From NCBI GenBank assembly GCA_023374025.1, contig SIJG01000081.1:1-64000 (forward strand): DNA of 64,000 nucleotides, given 5' to 3'. A program made the position numbers and the translations under genes. The DNA comes from Heterodera schachtii (taxonomy: Eukaryota; Nematoda; Chromadorea; Rhabditida; Heteroderidae). The first letter of the stretch is position 1. The number at the start of each line of letters is the position of its first letter. This document shows, piece after piece, positions 45,180 to 58,612 of the stretch. The notes beneath the pieces were generated by a model. The model saw nothing but the letters and a program-made list of their open reading frames with translations, did no database searches and was not told the DNA's origin.

Positions 45180-46118
45180 CTTTAAAAAAATGCTAATTAT
45201 AAGAAATTTAACCAACAATTGCTATATCCCTTTTCCCTTATGTCTTAATTTGCCTCTTTTTTGTGTTATTCTAATCATATAAAAAGTATTAAAGGTTAAT
45301 ATTTTGTTTCGTTTATTCAAATGAATTTGAACTTATAATTTTTGTTAATTTTTTATAATGTGTTTTAAAAATATTTTTAAAACATCTATAGTTATATTTA
45401 TAAATTCTATTTCAATACTTTTTTAAGTAATAACATATTTTATGTCTTTAAATTAATATAAAATTAATTTTAACTTATAATTTTTTGTTTTAGTTTCGTT
45501 AATTAAAATGTTTTTTTTTGATTGCTAATAAATAATTTTCACTCGTTTCTATGTTTTTTTTTAATATTTATTTTTTAGGATTAAACGTATTGCAATAATC
45601 TATTTGGCTGAATTTTTATAATTTGTCCAATTCTTACATGTATAAATTGTCGTGTTTGTATAATAATAAATCTACTTTTTATAATTAAATAAATACGGTT
45701 ATTATTATAATTGATTAGGTATAAATTTTTTATAACATTAATAAATATATAAATTCAAATGTTATATATAGTCTTTAAAAAAATCTTATTAAAATTTGTC
45801 GTTTAAATTTTCATAAATAAATAAATAGATTAAAAAAATAATAAATTCTTAATAGAAACCATTAAATTTTAGTAAAGATATTTTTAAGGTTATTTTTTTT
45901 TAGTTTTTGCTATTCTTTTTTTTATATTTATTTTTTTTCCATTTATTTCTATAATTCCATTTGCTTTGATTTTTCACTTAATATTTGTCTATATGGTATC
46001 AAGGTTAGATCTAATCTATAATTTTATTTCTTCTGTTTAATTAATTGTAAGAGAATATAATATTTGTTTTTACTATTAAATATATCAATGAATATTAATA
46101 AAATTTTTCTTATTCTAG
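45180..46118. other. AT-rich stretch, nothing recognised
   Basis: T-rich DNA with no supported feature. Confidence 0.5.
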
Positions 46119-46160
46119 CAGAAGGCGTGTGTCGGGCTGCCATTTGCTACCAAATCATAA
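46119..46160 (+). CDS. Very short orphan terminal exon candidate
   Basis: TTCTTATTCTAG acceptor, then 13 codons (QKACVGLPFATKS) and TAA in a GC-rich patch. Too short for any family call; could be chance. Confidence 0.2.
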   Translation, partial: QKACVGLPFATKS

Positions 46161-49100
46161 ATTGCTTATTCATATTAATTATATAATTTATATTAATCAA
46201 TAAAACCATAAGTAAATTATTCAAATTTTGCACTTGCACTTTGTATATATTATTTAAAATATTTATACATTTATTTTATTTTTCATATTTTTCTTCTCAT
46301 TGTGTGCGCATTGTAAAATATTCCTTTTATATTTTATGTTTTTTAATTTGTGATTTATCAACTTTATAATAACTGTTCATTTAATAATAATTCTTTCAGA
46401 TAAATTTCCGCTACATAAATTATGTTATAATTAAGATAATTTTAGGGGTTTATTATTTTTTTCTGGCTTTTCGTAAATGATTTTTTTGTTTATTTATTTT
46501 TTGTTTTATTTATATAAATCTTGTTCGGAAAAAGGATATGTTGACTGCGTTGTATTGATTGGCCACCTTAATTAGAGAATACATTTAATTATTTAATATA
46601 TTACTTTCTTTTTTTTCATTTTATCAAATTATTTCATTAATCATGCTTTTCTTTTCTTTGAAAAAGCATTTTAAATAACTTAATAAATTCAAATAAATCT
46701 GTTATTTATTTTATCTATGAACTGATTTTTAAATTATAATCAGAATTCATTTCATGTTGTTCAAATTTTATTTTATTTTGATTGCCTTAGCTTTTTGAAT
46801 GTTTTAACTATAATTATTTAACCTAATGATTTAACGAATTTTTTCGGATTCAATATTTTCTTAACATTTTATAAAATTATCTTCTTAATTTCGTTTCCTA
46901 ATATTAGTCAGTCAATTTTTATTGATGAAATTGCATTTTTATTTTCTTTTTCTTTTTTATTTTTTTTTTTAATTTTTTTTTTCAAAATTGTTATTAAGTT
47001 GTATTATTATTAACATTTTTTAAATTTATTAATCATGTCTTGTTTCCTGCTGAGACTTTAACTTCTGCGAATCTGTTGCCTTACTGTCAGAATTAAGATG
47101 GCTTAATAGACAAAAGGGAATATAATGATAATTTAATTTATAATTAATTAATTAGAAATATTCATTTTTAAGATGAATATTTTAGTTTATTATAATTATT
47201 TTTTGAATAAATCCTTTTTTCCTTTTATCTATTTATTTTTTTAAATTGATATAATTTTCTTATTTTTTATATCATAGCTTTTTGTGCTGCTTTATATTGA
47301 ATTTTGTTTATAATTATTAATTATCATTAATAATTTATTTAATTGTTAAATAATAATATTTATTTTTTTGAATATTTAAAAAAGTTTTCATCTTTTTTTG
47401 GCATGAAAATAAATTTTTGTGATTTAAAAATGTTTTTTCTCAAAATCAATCTTGCAAATCATTCAAAAGAAGATTATCTTTGGCTATTTATTGGATAGAC
47501 TATTAAAAAAAATTAATATTTTTAGATTTAAAGGTGATTTTTTATGTTCTTATTTGGGGAAAATGAACTACAAAATTTAAAATGCTTATTATTATAATCA
47601 TAATTATGTGTGGCGGATTGGTTGACTTTTTACTCGAGACTTGACCCCATGACCGAGACTCGGACCCGAGAGCAAAACCCCCGAAACCGAGACCAAAAAT
47701 CCGAGACTCTAGATTTTTTTCAAAAAAAATTCTTATTCTTTTAATGCTTTTTTTATAAAGCAAGAAAAAATACAAAAAAAGGGCGCCGCTATTTTCTATG
47801 AGAAAACGCAAATTAATGTGTGGAATTAATAATACCATAATTTTAGTTCTAATTAATTTTTTTGCATTTAAAAAATTATAATACTTTTTGTCTAAATTTT
47901 AACTAAATGAAACTTTTGTTCTAGAATTTTGATAAAAAAAATTAATTTAAAATTATTTTAATATTATTACGATTGCATTAAAAAGTTAATTTATTTATTT
48001 GGTTTTATAATAAATAAGATGTTTTTATGTGCATTAGGCTATTTTTGTGGTCAAACAAAATATAATTTTTTAAGATTTAATTGAAATGGTTGAATTTTTA
48101 TAATGATTTTACTCATTTAGTACTTTTCAAAATGGAGATTTTAAAGCCAATTTTTAACTATTTTTAAAGTTTTTTCTATGTTTTATCTATTCTTATTATT
48201 TATTATTGGTATTTTTTTATTTTACAATTTTATTGAATTATATATATTTACCGACAATTCTTTTAATTCCCGTAACATGAATAAATTTCGGATGGGGGCC
48301 AATAAAAACAGATTTCTAATTGTTCTTCTCCCTCGAAGAATTTTTCTTTTTTCTTATATGAATTTACTAACTTACAGTCGTAATGCTGAATAAATGTTTG
48401 TTGATTGTTTTGCCCAGAAGGATTAATTCTAGAAATCTAAGTGAATTTTGGGATCAGCCGGGGCTATAGTCATCGCCGAAACAATTTATGCAATTTTAAT
48501 GAATTTTCGGTTAGTTTAAAATTAATGAAGGTACTTAATAATATTGGTTTGTTTCATGAATTTTTTGAAAATTTAACTCATTTTGCTGTAAAACAAACTC
48601 ATGTTAATTTGAAGTTTTGAACATCAATGTTAATTTGTTATTTTTTAAAATTTTATTATTAAAACTCTTGATTTTAAATGAAAGGTAATTAAATTATTTA
48701 TGCTCACAATTAGAAAAATTTAATTCGGACAAAAAAAAATTAAATAAACAACTCATACCGAAATTGCAAATCACATAAACGATATAATATTATTTTATTA
48801 TTAATATGAAAAATGAAAATAAAATTTTAAATAAATAAAAGTAAAACAATCTTTGATTATTATTAAACAATTTAAAATGTCAAAGATCACTTTTAAAATT
48901 AAGTATAAATCATAAAAAATAGTCATTTTTTTGGTATATAAATTTTTAACATTCAAAAATATCAATTCAAATAACTTTTCATTAAAGTCTTTTTAAATGT
49001 CGCATAAATTTCAAAAAGTTAGGCAAAAAGTTGTTAAAAAAAAGGATTTTTTAAATTTTGGTAATAATTTCTTGAAGCCAATGAAACTTTTAACACAAAA

Positions 49101-51578
49101 TCTGTTGTATATTTGCTTTAGTATATATTACTTTTGTAATTTGTATATGGTTTTGGTTTTTTCCATTTTTTCGTTATTCGATTAAATTTTTTTAAATTAT
49201 AATTTGAATTTTATTTTATAAATATTTCGTTTTTGAAGTTCTTACTTATTTTTATGAGTAATATTTACATCCATTCTTTCCATAAATTATTATTTTTGTA
49301 ATTTTTTCCCATTGCTTTTCAATTTGTGGCTTTCGTCACTTAAAAATGTAACTTAAAGTCGAAAAAATTTTCTTGCAAAAAGAAAATATTACTAATTAAT
49401 TTAATAAAATAAATTACTTTTAAGAGGGTTTGATTGAATATATAATGCTCAAAAATAGCCTTAGATAAATGTTATAATTAATGAAAAGATTGATAAGCTC
49501 CATATCATATTTTATAGCATTTAATTTAAATATTTATATAATAATTCATTTAATTTAAATATTTATACAATAATTATAAATATAATTTTATTTAATAATA
49601 TTTTGGTGCTTTTTTATAGAGTTTTTTTCCTTCTCGAAAATCTGTTATTTTACAAAATATCAACATTAACAAATTATTTTTTATAGCTTACTTATATATA
49701 TTAAAAATAATTTCTTTTGCACACATTTTCATTTGAAATTTAATAATGATTTTGTAAAATCCGTCATTTTCGCAAAAATTTACTTTTTATTTTATTTTAT
49801 TTATATATTCATTTTCATTTAAACCATAACTGCTTTCCAATGCTTCTCCTTAAGCATTTTCTAGCCAGTCTATTTTTTAATTTATTTTTCATTATGCTTA
49901 TTTTAATGAATAAGAAAGTATTTTATAATAATTATAAAATTTTAAAAATGCTTATTGAGTTCGAATTATTCTGTTCAATAAAAAAATATTACAAGAAATT
50001 TGTATCTAATTTTAATAGGCCTTTTTTTAATTATTAAAATTTAAAAATTGTCTTTTTAGATATATGTTAAGAAAATAATTTTTATAAGTTGATTTTGTTT
50101 CATTTATAAATTTATTTTTAAAAATTAATAATTATATGACATTTTTTAAAATTGAAATTGCTTTGTGTCAAAAAGATCAATTATTCCTTTTCTAATTTTT
50201 ACAAATTTATTTATATTTTTATTGATTAAAAAACTATTCATATGTGATACCGAGTGGTTTAGATTTCAAGTGACTTTGGTTTATCTTTTTTGTTTTTTTT
50301 TGTTTAATAATTGTTTGTAAGTTTACATTTTATTTCCCTTTTGAAATTATTACTATTTATTAAAATTTTCAAGTGCTAAATTTTTATTGTATCAAATAAA
50401 TGTTAAAATAGAGTTATTGGGACCGGGATTTTTGGAAAAACCTAAAAAGATTTGCCATGACTTGAACCTGGATAAAGCACATATCATTTTAATAGTTTTC
50501 TATTATTTTATCTTTTTAGTACGATACATAGATTTTTAATAATAAATAAAGACCATGAGTAATCGGAGCTAAGAAACTGGATACTTTTGTATAATTTTTT
50601 GTTTGGGAATTAAGCTCTGTTTGTTAACGATTTTCAAAAAAATTTCAAAATTATTTATTTGTAAAATGAGTATTTAGGTTATTTTTCCTTTTGCAAATTT
50701 TATTTTATTTATTTTAAACTTTTAGTTATTTTTTTTTTGTAAATTAATTATACATTTTTTTTTTCTTTATTTTGTTTTGTTTTTTTTTATTTTATAAATC
50801 TTGTTTGGATAAAGGGGATGTTCTCCGTTGGTGTCTTTGACAACTTTAATTATTAAAATTTTAAATTTTTATTTTATAATAAAAATTATAAGCAGAATTA
50901 TTCACTTTTATTCACTTATTTTATTTTAATTGCCTTTAAAGAAATTGTTTGAAGTATATATTTATGAAGAAAAGTATTTTTTGAGGGTGTTAAACATGAT
51001 TATTTAATTAATAATATAAACATTCTGAAACTTTTTAAATTAAATGGATTTTCATAGAAAAACCTTAAATTTAAATCTTCTCGAATTTTTTAGATTAAAT
51101 ATTTCTTAATATTTTTACAAAAATTTGTTATTTTTATCAGTTTAATTTTATTTCAAAAAACACAGAGCATATCGCCGTTTCATTTTAAGAACTTCAAAAT
51201 TTGAATTTAAACACCAATTTCTTGGAATGATTAAAATGTGGTTTTTTAATTATTAAATTTTCAAAGTTTACGAACATTAGAAACTTTATTTTCTTTCTTC
51301 ACATTATATCATTTTTTGTCCTTATATTTTGTGATTTTTAAATTTTTTTTGATGATAGAATTTAAAAAAGATGTTTTAAATTTTATTAATTAAAATATTC
51401 AGCTTTTATTATTGTTAATTTATTTTTATATATGGAATAAACTTTTTTTATTTAAAAACTTGACAAGAACTTGTTGATTGGAAATATAGTGGTAAAGTCG
51501 TCCTTTTGATAATTAAATTTACTTGGTTTTCGCTATATAATTTTGTAAAATTTTAGTTTTTTATTCAAAAATTATATA
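46161..51578. other. AT-rich stretch with decayed repeats
   Basis: 46500-46575 and 50770-50850 share TATAAATCTTGTTYGGA and a GTTG..TTGAC-like tail. 47600-47840 is a GC-rich repeat fragment of GAGACT / CCGAGAC words with the direct word ATGTGTGG at both ends. 48440-48619 is an open frame (GISRGYSHRRNNLCNF) behind a possible AAG acceptor, unsupported. 50255-50290 has a tRNA-like GAGTGGTTTAG word but no cloverleaf. No gene is called. Confidence 0.45.
47610..47840. repeat. Decayed mobile-element fragment with CCGAGAC words
   Basis: CTCGAGACTTGACCCCATGA followed by repeated CCGAGAC/GAGACTC words in both orientations and GGGCGCCGC. The minus-strand 98-aa frame over it is low complexity (GLGFGGFALGSESRSWG). 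A related GAGTCTCGGATTGAAAT lies at 60897. Confidence 0.4.
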
Positions 51579-52040
51579 ATGAATAAGTATAAATGAATGG
51601 TTTTTTTTAACTTATTACAATTTAGTCTTAATTTTTGATTATTTCATTTACAGAGGATGATTTTTTCAAACTAATTTTTTAAATAATTCTTAAATATTTT
51701 GAGATTTATTAATTTGATAATGCAAAATTATTAAGTATGGTATTTAGATTTTCTATTCTTTTTTCCATATCACTTTTCATTTTCTCAGTGTTTACATGTG
51801 ATTTTTTTTATTGTTTGCTTGGGATGTTTGCCATTACAGACAAATGTATTCCTTTATTTTCTCTTTATTTAGTTCAAAAAATCTCTTGTTTCCCTGACTC
51901 TTTCTTTATGAAGCTTGCAATCCTTTCAATTTTACATTTTTTTAAAAACTTAGATTAATATTAATTAATCGGTAATTAAAAAAATCAATAATTTTTAAGT
52001 CGTACTGTAATAATAATTAATATTAATGTGTCGTCTCCTT
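51579..52040 (+). repeat. Duplicated block, copy A
   Basis: Shares two blocks with 55888-56535. The 3' block (51765-51998) is identical over ~230 bp to 56252-56485. The 73-aa hydrophobic frame in it (GMFAITDKCIPLFSLYLV) also occurs in copy B; identity of DNA explains this without coding selection. Confidence 0.9.
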
Positions 52041-53622
52041 CACAGCTTGGCATTTGCGATTATCTCTCATTCCTTTATTACTTTATTCATTACAGTATGA
52101 TTTGATTTTGCCTATTATTATTATTTGGAGATAAAATAATTCTTCTCATGTATATTAAATTTGTTTGTTTATGTTATTTTAATGAATTATAAATTATTAT
52201 TAATAATGATTATCTTTTTTACATCCTTTTGGTAATTTTTATTTTTGGAAAAAGCCAGCAAAATGAGGATAACTCTCAGAATTTGACTTTAAAAAAGCAT
52301 TTTTTAAATTTCTTGTTATATTTATAGATTAATAAATATATATAAAATTTGAAATTGTAAAAATAAATTTTTATTTTATATTTATTACATCATTTATTCT
52401 TCATAGTCACTGGCGTTTTATGACCTTCTTCAAGATTTTGTCATATCCTATTCCAGGCTTCGATATTATCAAAAGAAATAAATATTAATTTAAAGTTAAA
52501 AATCATATTATTTATATTTTTTAGGTTTTTCCGTTGAGTTGTTTGAAAAATTATTTCCTTTTATCAAATTTATTTAAAAGCGCATTAATTTTACATTTTT
52601 TTTATTAATCTATTTAAATTTAAGTAAATATATTGAAATGAGTCACCACAGGAATATACTTTTAAAACTATTTTTAATTGTTTTTTTTATTTGTAAATTA
52701 AGAAATATATTTATATTAGGGTTTATTTCAATAATCTTATCTTGCTATTTAGCGTGAGTAGTTCCAATGTGGTCAAACACAATTTTTTTTTAATTTTAAA
52801 GACTTAATTTTTAAGTTTTATAAAATGTATTATTTTTAGTTTTAAAATTGTTTAAAATTATTTAATATCAAATAAATGTTCATTCTTTTCGTGTATTTCC
52901 TTCTGATAAAAGTTTCTTCGTTTTTAACTTCATAATCATTTAAATTAAATTAAATAATTAATTCTAATCTCATTATATTGTCAATCATTTCAAAATTAAA
53001 TAAAATAATTCAAATATGAAATTATTTATTTTTTACTTTTTCAAAAAATTTTATTTTATTGTCTCAATTTTAGGAATACTCGTAAATAAATTTTAATTGT
53101 TTGTTTTTACATATGTTACAAATCTCTCTTCAAGTTTCCCGGCGTTGAATTAAATTTTTGCAACTTGCTGATATTTTTTGATGAAATAATTTCAATTGTT
53201 TATTGTGAATTTTACTTATTGCGTTTTTCATTTTTATTTTTCTATCTTTTTATAAGGTAAATTATTTTAGTTTTCAAATTTCATTTAATAATTCTCAATC
53301 AGTTATTTTTTATTTGTTATTGTTCGGTTTGTTAATTGTTTTTTTTCATTATAAATAATTAATGGTCATTTAGAAAAAGTTATTATTATAAATTTAAATC
53401 ATTTAAGATAATTTAATTTTCTACTTTCTTTAATAATTTTTTTAAGAAAATTGATAATATAAATAAAGTTAAATATCTTTTTAAATTTTGATTATTTAAT
53501 TCAATATTGTTTAATTTTATTATATTTTGCTGAAATTATATTTAATTGTCCGATTAAAAGTTTTGAAATATTATGGCGCTGTGATTTTTTGAATACAAAA
53601 TTTATTTAAATATACATATAAT
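52041..53622. other. AT-rich stretch with one old repeat
   Basis: 52290-52490 is the partner of 900-1220. AGGATAACTCTCAGAATTTGAC at 52264 recurs at 61741. Otherwise nothing recognised. Confidence 0.5.
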
Positions 53623-54104
53623 GGTACTTTCAGTTTGGGTCCACATTTTAGTCAAATTTTTTCAAAATTTTTTAGTTTAAAAAGTCTTTAAAAACAAGTC
53701 CCCGGGGCTTTTCGAGGTCGCTGATCAAGAATATGGCATCCGTTTCGACCAATTCAAGATCTTGGACCTAAATTCGGACAAAAGTCGAAAATTAAAACTT
53801 TTCAAAATTCTGACTATTGCTTTAAAATTGATTAAAATAAGCTAAAGTAAGCACAACATTGAAAAATCAAAAAATTATTTTGTTCAGATTCTAACATAAA
53901 AACAAAATTTCAAAAAATTCAAGTTTTCGACTTTTTGTTCGAATTTGGGTTCATAGTTCTGAATATGCCAAAATAATTGTCATATTCGTGATCAGTGACC
54001 TCGAAAAGCCCAGGGGTACTTGTTTTTGACGATTTTTTAAACCAAAAAATTTATTTGAAAAATTTCGACTTAAAATGTGGACCCAAACTGAATTAGTTAG
54101 TACC
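53623..54104. mobile_element. Foldback DNA element, 482 bp, ~130-bp arms, 8-bp TSD
   Basis: Left end GGTACTTTCAGTTTGGGTCC and right end (inverted) GGTACTAACTAATTCAGTTT pair along ~130 bp including CTTTTCGAGGTC and GATCA.GAATAT. CATATAAT flanks both ends exactly (53615-53622, 54105-54112). The arms keep strong pairing; the middle (53770-53960) is unique and non-coding. An 8-bp duplication fits hAT, P or Merlin families; the GGTAC end is not diagnostic. The minus-strand 75-aa frame at the right end is a shadow. Confidence 0.9.
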
Positions 54105-54112
54105 CATATAAT

Positions 54113-55577
54113 AACATTTAAATAAATTTTAGCTGATATTTTGATAGTTATGTTTGATTCTTTTAATTTGAATTTCATAAATAAATATATTAAGTCTGTT
54201 TAATGTTTTCAAATCATAATGAGGAGATAACTTTATATATAAATAATGATTTTAAATCCACTCAACTGATTTCTTACTTTTATATTTTGAATATTAAAAA
54301 GGAATTAATACTTTTTTATCAGTTTAATATTCGGAAACGAGCCTGATAATATTTTCACATTCTCGGGATCCCCGCCTTGATTTATTATTTGTATTATTTA
54401 CAATTAGCGGTCTGCTTATTGTTTTAAAATTAATGATAATATTTTAATTTAATTTAAAAAAAATTTAAATACAAAAAATCAAAATTATGCGTGCTTTATT
54501 TAATATTGCTATTTTTCTTTTTCTTTTGGGAATATAATTTTTATTTATATTTTCGCTGGTATAATTTTGTTAAATTATTTTACTTTTATGATATAATTTT
54601 AATTTTATTTTTGCTAAATATTTTTGTTTGGAATATATTTTTTATTTCCTTGGTCTTGCGCAACTCAGATTATTCTTTTCCTCCTTATGCTATTTTATTT
54701 TAAATTGTTTTGTTATATTTTTGAGTATTTTGAATTTTTGCTTCTATTTAAAAACTTTGATTTTATTTTTATGTTTTTTTAAACAAATAAAGTTAATTTT
54801 TTTAGTTAAATATTAGAAACAATCAAAGGTCATTTATAGTTTCTTTTTATATTTTTATTTTGTATTATTAGTCTAAATTAAAATTAATTTTTCTTAACTC
54901 ATGTCACCCAGTGACATATCAATGCTTTTTTTTAGACATTTTGATTTTCTTTAAATTGTATTTATTGTTTTTTTTTTTGTAAGTATATGTATTTTGTCAT
55001 TATTTGCATTTTTAATCTGTGCTTCTATTTTATTTTTGTATTATTTTTGTCTTTTTAAACAATAATTATTTATTCTAAATAATATTGTACTAATTCCATT
55101 TTCAATATTTTTATTCTGTGTCCAATCCACAGTTGCAGTAATTTTCCGGTGCATCATAATATATATTTTATTTTATAATCATTTAATTAATTTCCTTTCC
55201 GGTCATTTCCTTATGAAAAGCAATTTTATTCAAATAAATTATTTACATAAAAATAGTTATATTTTGGAAATTTCAAAAAATTCCACAAAGAAATATTTTT
55301 AAAATTTTGAGTAATATAAATTTCTAAAAATTTATTCTCGTAATTTTCAAAAATATTTTTCAATTTTTTAAAAGATTTTAAATATATTGAATTGGGCGGC
55401 GATTTTAGTTTTAAGAAACGCGCTGGCAACCATTTTGATTTTTATTATTTTTATAATTTATTCATTTTAGCATTTTTCTTGTTTTTCGTATTGTGCAAAT
55501 TAATAATATATTTTTGTATGTTTCCATTATGTCTTATTTTATATAGTTTAATTTACTAATTAATTAAATATTGCAGA
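54113..55577. other. AT-rich stretch, no gene recognised
   Basis: T-rich hydrophobic frames at 54491-54816 are composition artefacts. A GC-richer patch at 55390-55440 opens a minus-strand ATG frame (MVASAFLKTKIAAQF) that stops soon after; unsupported. Confidence 0.45.
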
Positions 55578-55730
55578 CCGAATTTTTCTTACCAAAAAAT
55601 TATTCTATTTCATGCTTTTCCCCTGACTTGTTGCTTAATTTTGAAGGAATATTACAAATAATTTTCAAATTAATTATTTTATATATTCTTTTTTTAATTT
55701 TATTTATCTTTGGATTAAAATTGAACTATA
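55578..55730 (+). repeat. ~150-bp dispersed repeat, partner of 39360-39512
   Basis: Same order and orientation as the copy just upstream of the outer retrotransposon. Confidence 0.8.
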
Positions 55731-55887
55731 TACAATTTTAAATAAATAATTAAATTACTTATTGAATTATTTATAGTAATTTTTATCATTGCATTCAATA
55801 CGCTTTATGATTAATAAATATTTTATAATTTTAATCCATTTTTGCTCCTGCGGTGCCCTTTTAAATGAAGTTTTAACATTAAATAAT

Positions 55888-56535
55888 GAATAAGTAGTAT
55901 AAATGAATGGGTTTTTTAACTTATTGCAATTTTGTCTTAATTTTGGATTATTTCATTTATAGAGAATGATTTTTTCAACCTAATTTGTTATTCTTAAAAT
56001 GATGTAAATTATTTAAGTATGATTTTGTATTTTATGTAAAATGGAAACTGAAAAGTTTTTTAAATTTGTTAATTAGAAATGTGTCATATATTAATTTCTT
56101 TTTGCTTTTATGGAAAACCAAAAATTGGGTTCAAAAGAATTAAAATAAAAATCAATATATTTTTAAATTTCACAATTTTTACGTTTTTAATTAAGTTTTA
56201 TTGAAATTTGCACTTCAATTTTCAATTAAAGAAAAATAATATTTTCATTTTTTTCATATCACTTTTCATTTTCTCAGTGTTTACATGTGATTTTTTTTAT
56301 TGTTTGCTTGGGATGTTTGCCATTACAGACAAATGTATTCCTTTATTTTCTCTTTATTTAGTTCAAAAAATCTCTTGTTTCCCTGACTCTTTCTTTATGA
56401 AGCTTGCAATCCTTTCAATTTTACATTTTTTTAAAAACTTAGATTAATATTAATTAATCGGTAATTAAAAAAATCAATAATTTTATAAAGCTATTTAATG
56501 TTTTTTCAAGTCGTACTGTAATTATAATTAATTTA
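55888..56535 (+). repeat. Duplicated block, copy B
   Basis: Matches 51579-52040 in two blocks, with an extra ~200 bp between them (56020-56240) that is instead shared with 18640-18830. A 23-bp insertion lies before AAGTCGTACTGTAAT. Copy B therefore looks like the fuller version. Confidence 0.85.
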
Positions 56536-56555
56536 ATGTGTCGTCTCCTTCACAG

Positions 56556-56720
56556 ATTGTTGCAATTGTCTCTCATTCGCGATCCGTTCCATTTGCTGTT
56601 CTTTGCAAGATAGTTGCTTTGACAAAGAATGACGTTGAACGCCTTGTTTTCGAAATTGAGTATCACATGTTAATTATAATTAGTCATAGACACAAATTTC
56701 CATTATTTCACTTATTTTAG
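56556..56720 (+). CDS. Orphan exon candidate
   Basis: CTCCTTCACAG (to 56555) is a good nematode acceptor. The frame from 56556 reads IVAIVSHSRSVPFAVLCKIV, then ALTKNDVERLVFEIEYHML, to TAG at 56718-56720. Its first 115 bases are much GC-richer and more protein-like than anything near. The related locus at 52035-52090 keeps the acceptor but has a broken version. The gene family is unknown, and no preceding exon could be fixed; the conserved T-rich block upstream may be intron. Confidence 0.4.
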   Translation: MVAIVSHSRSVPFAVLCKIVALTKNDVERLVFEIEYHMLIIISHRHKFPLFHLF

Positions 56721-58301
56721 TATTTTTTAATATTTTATAGTTATTGTTTTTTAACAAAAATATTACAATAATCACTTTTTCAATATATTTTAATTGTCCA
56801 AGTCATTCACCCAATTAAAAATATGTTTTAATATTGTCGAGACAATAATGTGTGAATTATTGTCATACATTTTTCACTTTTTCCTTGTCTTCGATGAAAT
56901 TGATTCATTGCTGTTGTGCAACGCTTATTTGGTGTTTAATAATTTGCTAATTCTTATTTTCAATTTATTCATTAATTGTAATTTTATATTTATTTCATTT
57001 AAAATTTTTTTTTCTTGTTTTCTCAGTTTTCAATTTTCTGCATGTATTTTCATTGGCTATCCTAATGAATGAATTACATTTTTTAATTTATTTTTTGTAC
57101 TTTGCTTCGTTTCAAGTGTATCAATGAGTATTTATTCTGTATATTATTATTTTATGTTTTCCACTTATATTTTAATAGTACGCACAAGCCGTTCATACAT
57201 AGTCAATAGAATAATCATTTTTATTTGTTACTTTTTTTTAAAGCATCGTTTTTATAAGCTATTTATTAAAACTAATATTATATGCTAATTGAATATTGAA
57301 AATAAATTAATTTGGGGTGATAATTTGATAAAAGCAATTGAAATGAGTAAAATAATATATTATTTTTTTTTAATTTTTATTTTAAAATAGATATAGATCT
57401 TTTATAAGATTTTTTAAATTATTTTAATATAATTTAACTACTCTGTATTGTTTAAATTTAGTTTTTTGTATAATAAATTATTTTTAAAACTTCATTTAAT
57501 TAAATTAATTCTTCATTTTCATTCTTGTTAAGTTGCTGTGGACATTTTACTACTATTATTTTTAATGCATTTCTTTTCGTAAATTATAGTTTTTAAATTT
57601 TTTGATTTTTTATTTGTTTTCTTTTCCTTTGTTTTTCATTTTCTTCTTGTCGTGTTTTTCGACTTTGTTATCACGGACCCGCCCTTAGAAAATAATGTTT
57701 TTTTCTCAATATTTGAAAATTATTTTAGCTTTTTATAATTTTTAATTTTTGCATTATTTTTAAGAGTATTTTATATTTTTCTATTTGTATCTACAATATT
57801 CATTCTTCCATTAATTTTATATTTTCATTTTTAGCTGATTTTTTATACATTAAATAAGCAGTATTTCTGTTATTTTTAGTTTTTGGTTAATTTTATTATG
57901 TTTAATATTTCTTAAATTGTATTTTTATTATTTTAAATTAGAATTATTTTTTATTTATTAGTTTAAAAATAATTATACCTTAATTAAATTTTTTTAATTC
58001 ATTTTTTTAGGTTTCTCTCAATAATTTTGTATTGCCTCAATATTTTTAATAAATTCGGAAAATGTTTTATAATTAATTGCTCTAATTTATTTTTATTTCC
58101 TTTCCTTTTTTCTCGTAAATAGAAAAATTTTATTTTAAAAAGATTTTCTACGATTTAGAATTTTTATTTTATTGCTAGCTCATAATTTTTTTAGAAAAGA
58201 TTATTGTTGAATTGTTATTACTTTTTTTTATTATTTTTTTTTATTTCTAAATTAATAGTAATATTAATTTTGAGTTTATATTTGCAACCTAATGTAATAA
58301 T
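56721..58301. other. AT-rich stretch, no gene recognised
   Basis: The frame at 56794-57072 is T-rich and hydrophobic; not called. A small GC patch (CACGGACCCGCCC at about 57674) has no partner in this window. Confidence 0.45.
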
Positions 58302-58612
58302 TAGGGTTCGAAGTTGTATGATTTTGCATATTTTTTCTGTGCATATGCTATGAAGAAAGGGGCTCAAAAATAGCATTTCTACGTTAAAATTTTTTTGATT
58401 TGGTGAAGGTTTTTAGTGCATATAAAAGCATATTTGGGGTTTTTTCGAGAATAAATGCATATTTTGCCATTTTTGGGTTTTTAGAGCATATTTCGGTCAT
58501 TTTTGTCAAATTTCCACAAGAAAAATGCGAAAAAAAGCAAAAAATACACTCCTAAGGGTCGACTTTTTGGGAATTTTTAAAAAATACACCCTTAAAAACC
58601 GGAAAATTTTTA
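58302..58612 (-). mobile_element. hAT-like element, copy 4, truncated, with changed internal word
   Basis: Starts TAGGGTTCG and follows copy 3 (CATATTTTTTCTGTGCATAT, AAGAAAGGGGCTCAAAAATA), but every TCCATAT word of the family is GCATAT here, six times, including near the end. Similarity stops after TACACCCTTAAAAACCGG. No opposite terminus. Confidence 0.75.

Noticed and set aside
47542..47838. 98-aa minus-strand ORF
   Set aside because: Lies over low-complexity CCGAGAC repeats.
50255..50295. tRNA-like GAGTGGTTTAG
   Set aside because: No acceptor pairing, anticodon arm or T-arm could be formed.
55226..55434. Minus-strand ORF near 55.3 kb
   Set aside because: AT-rich codons after a short GC patch and no supporting signal.
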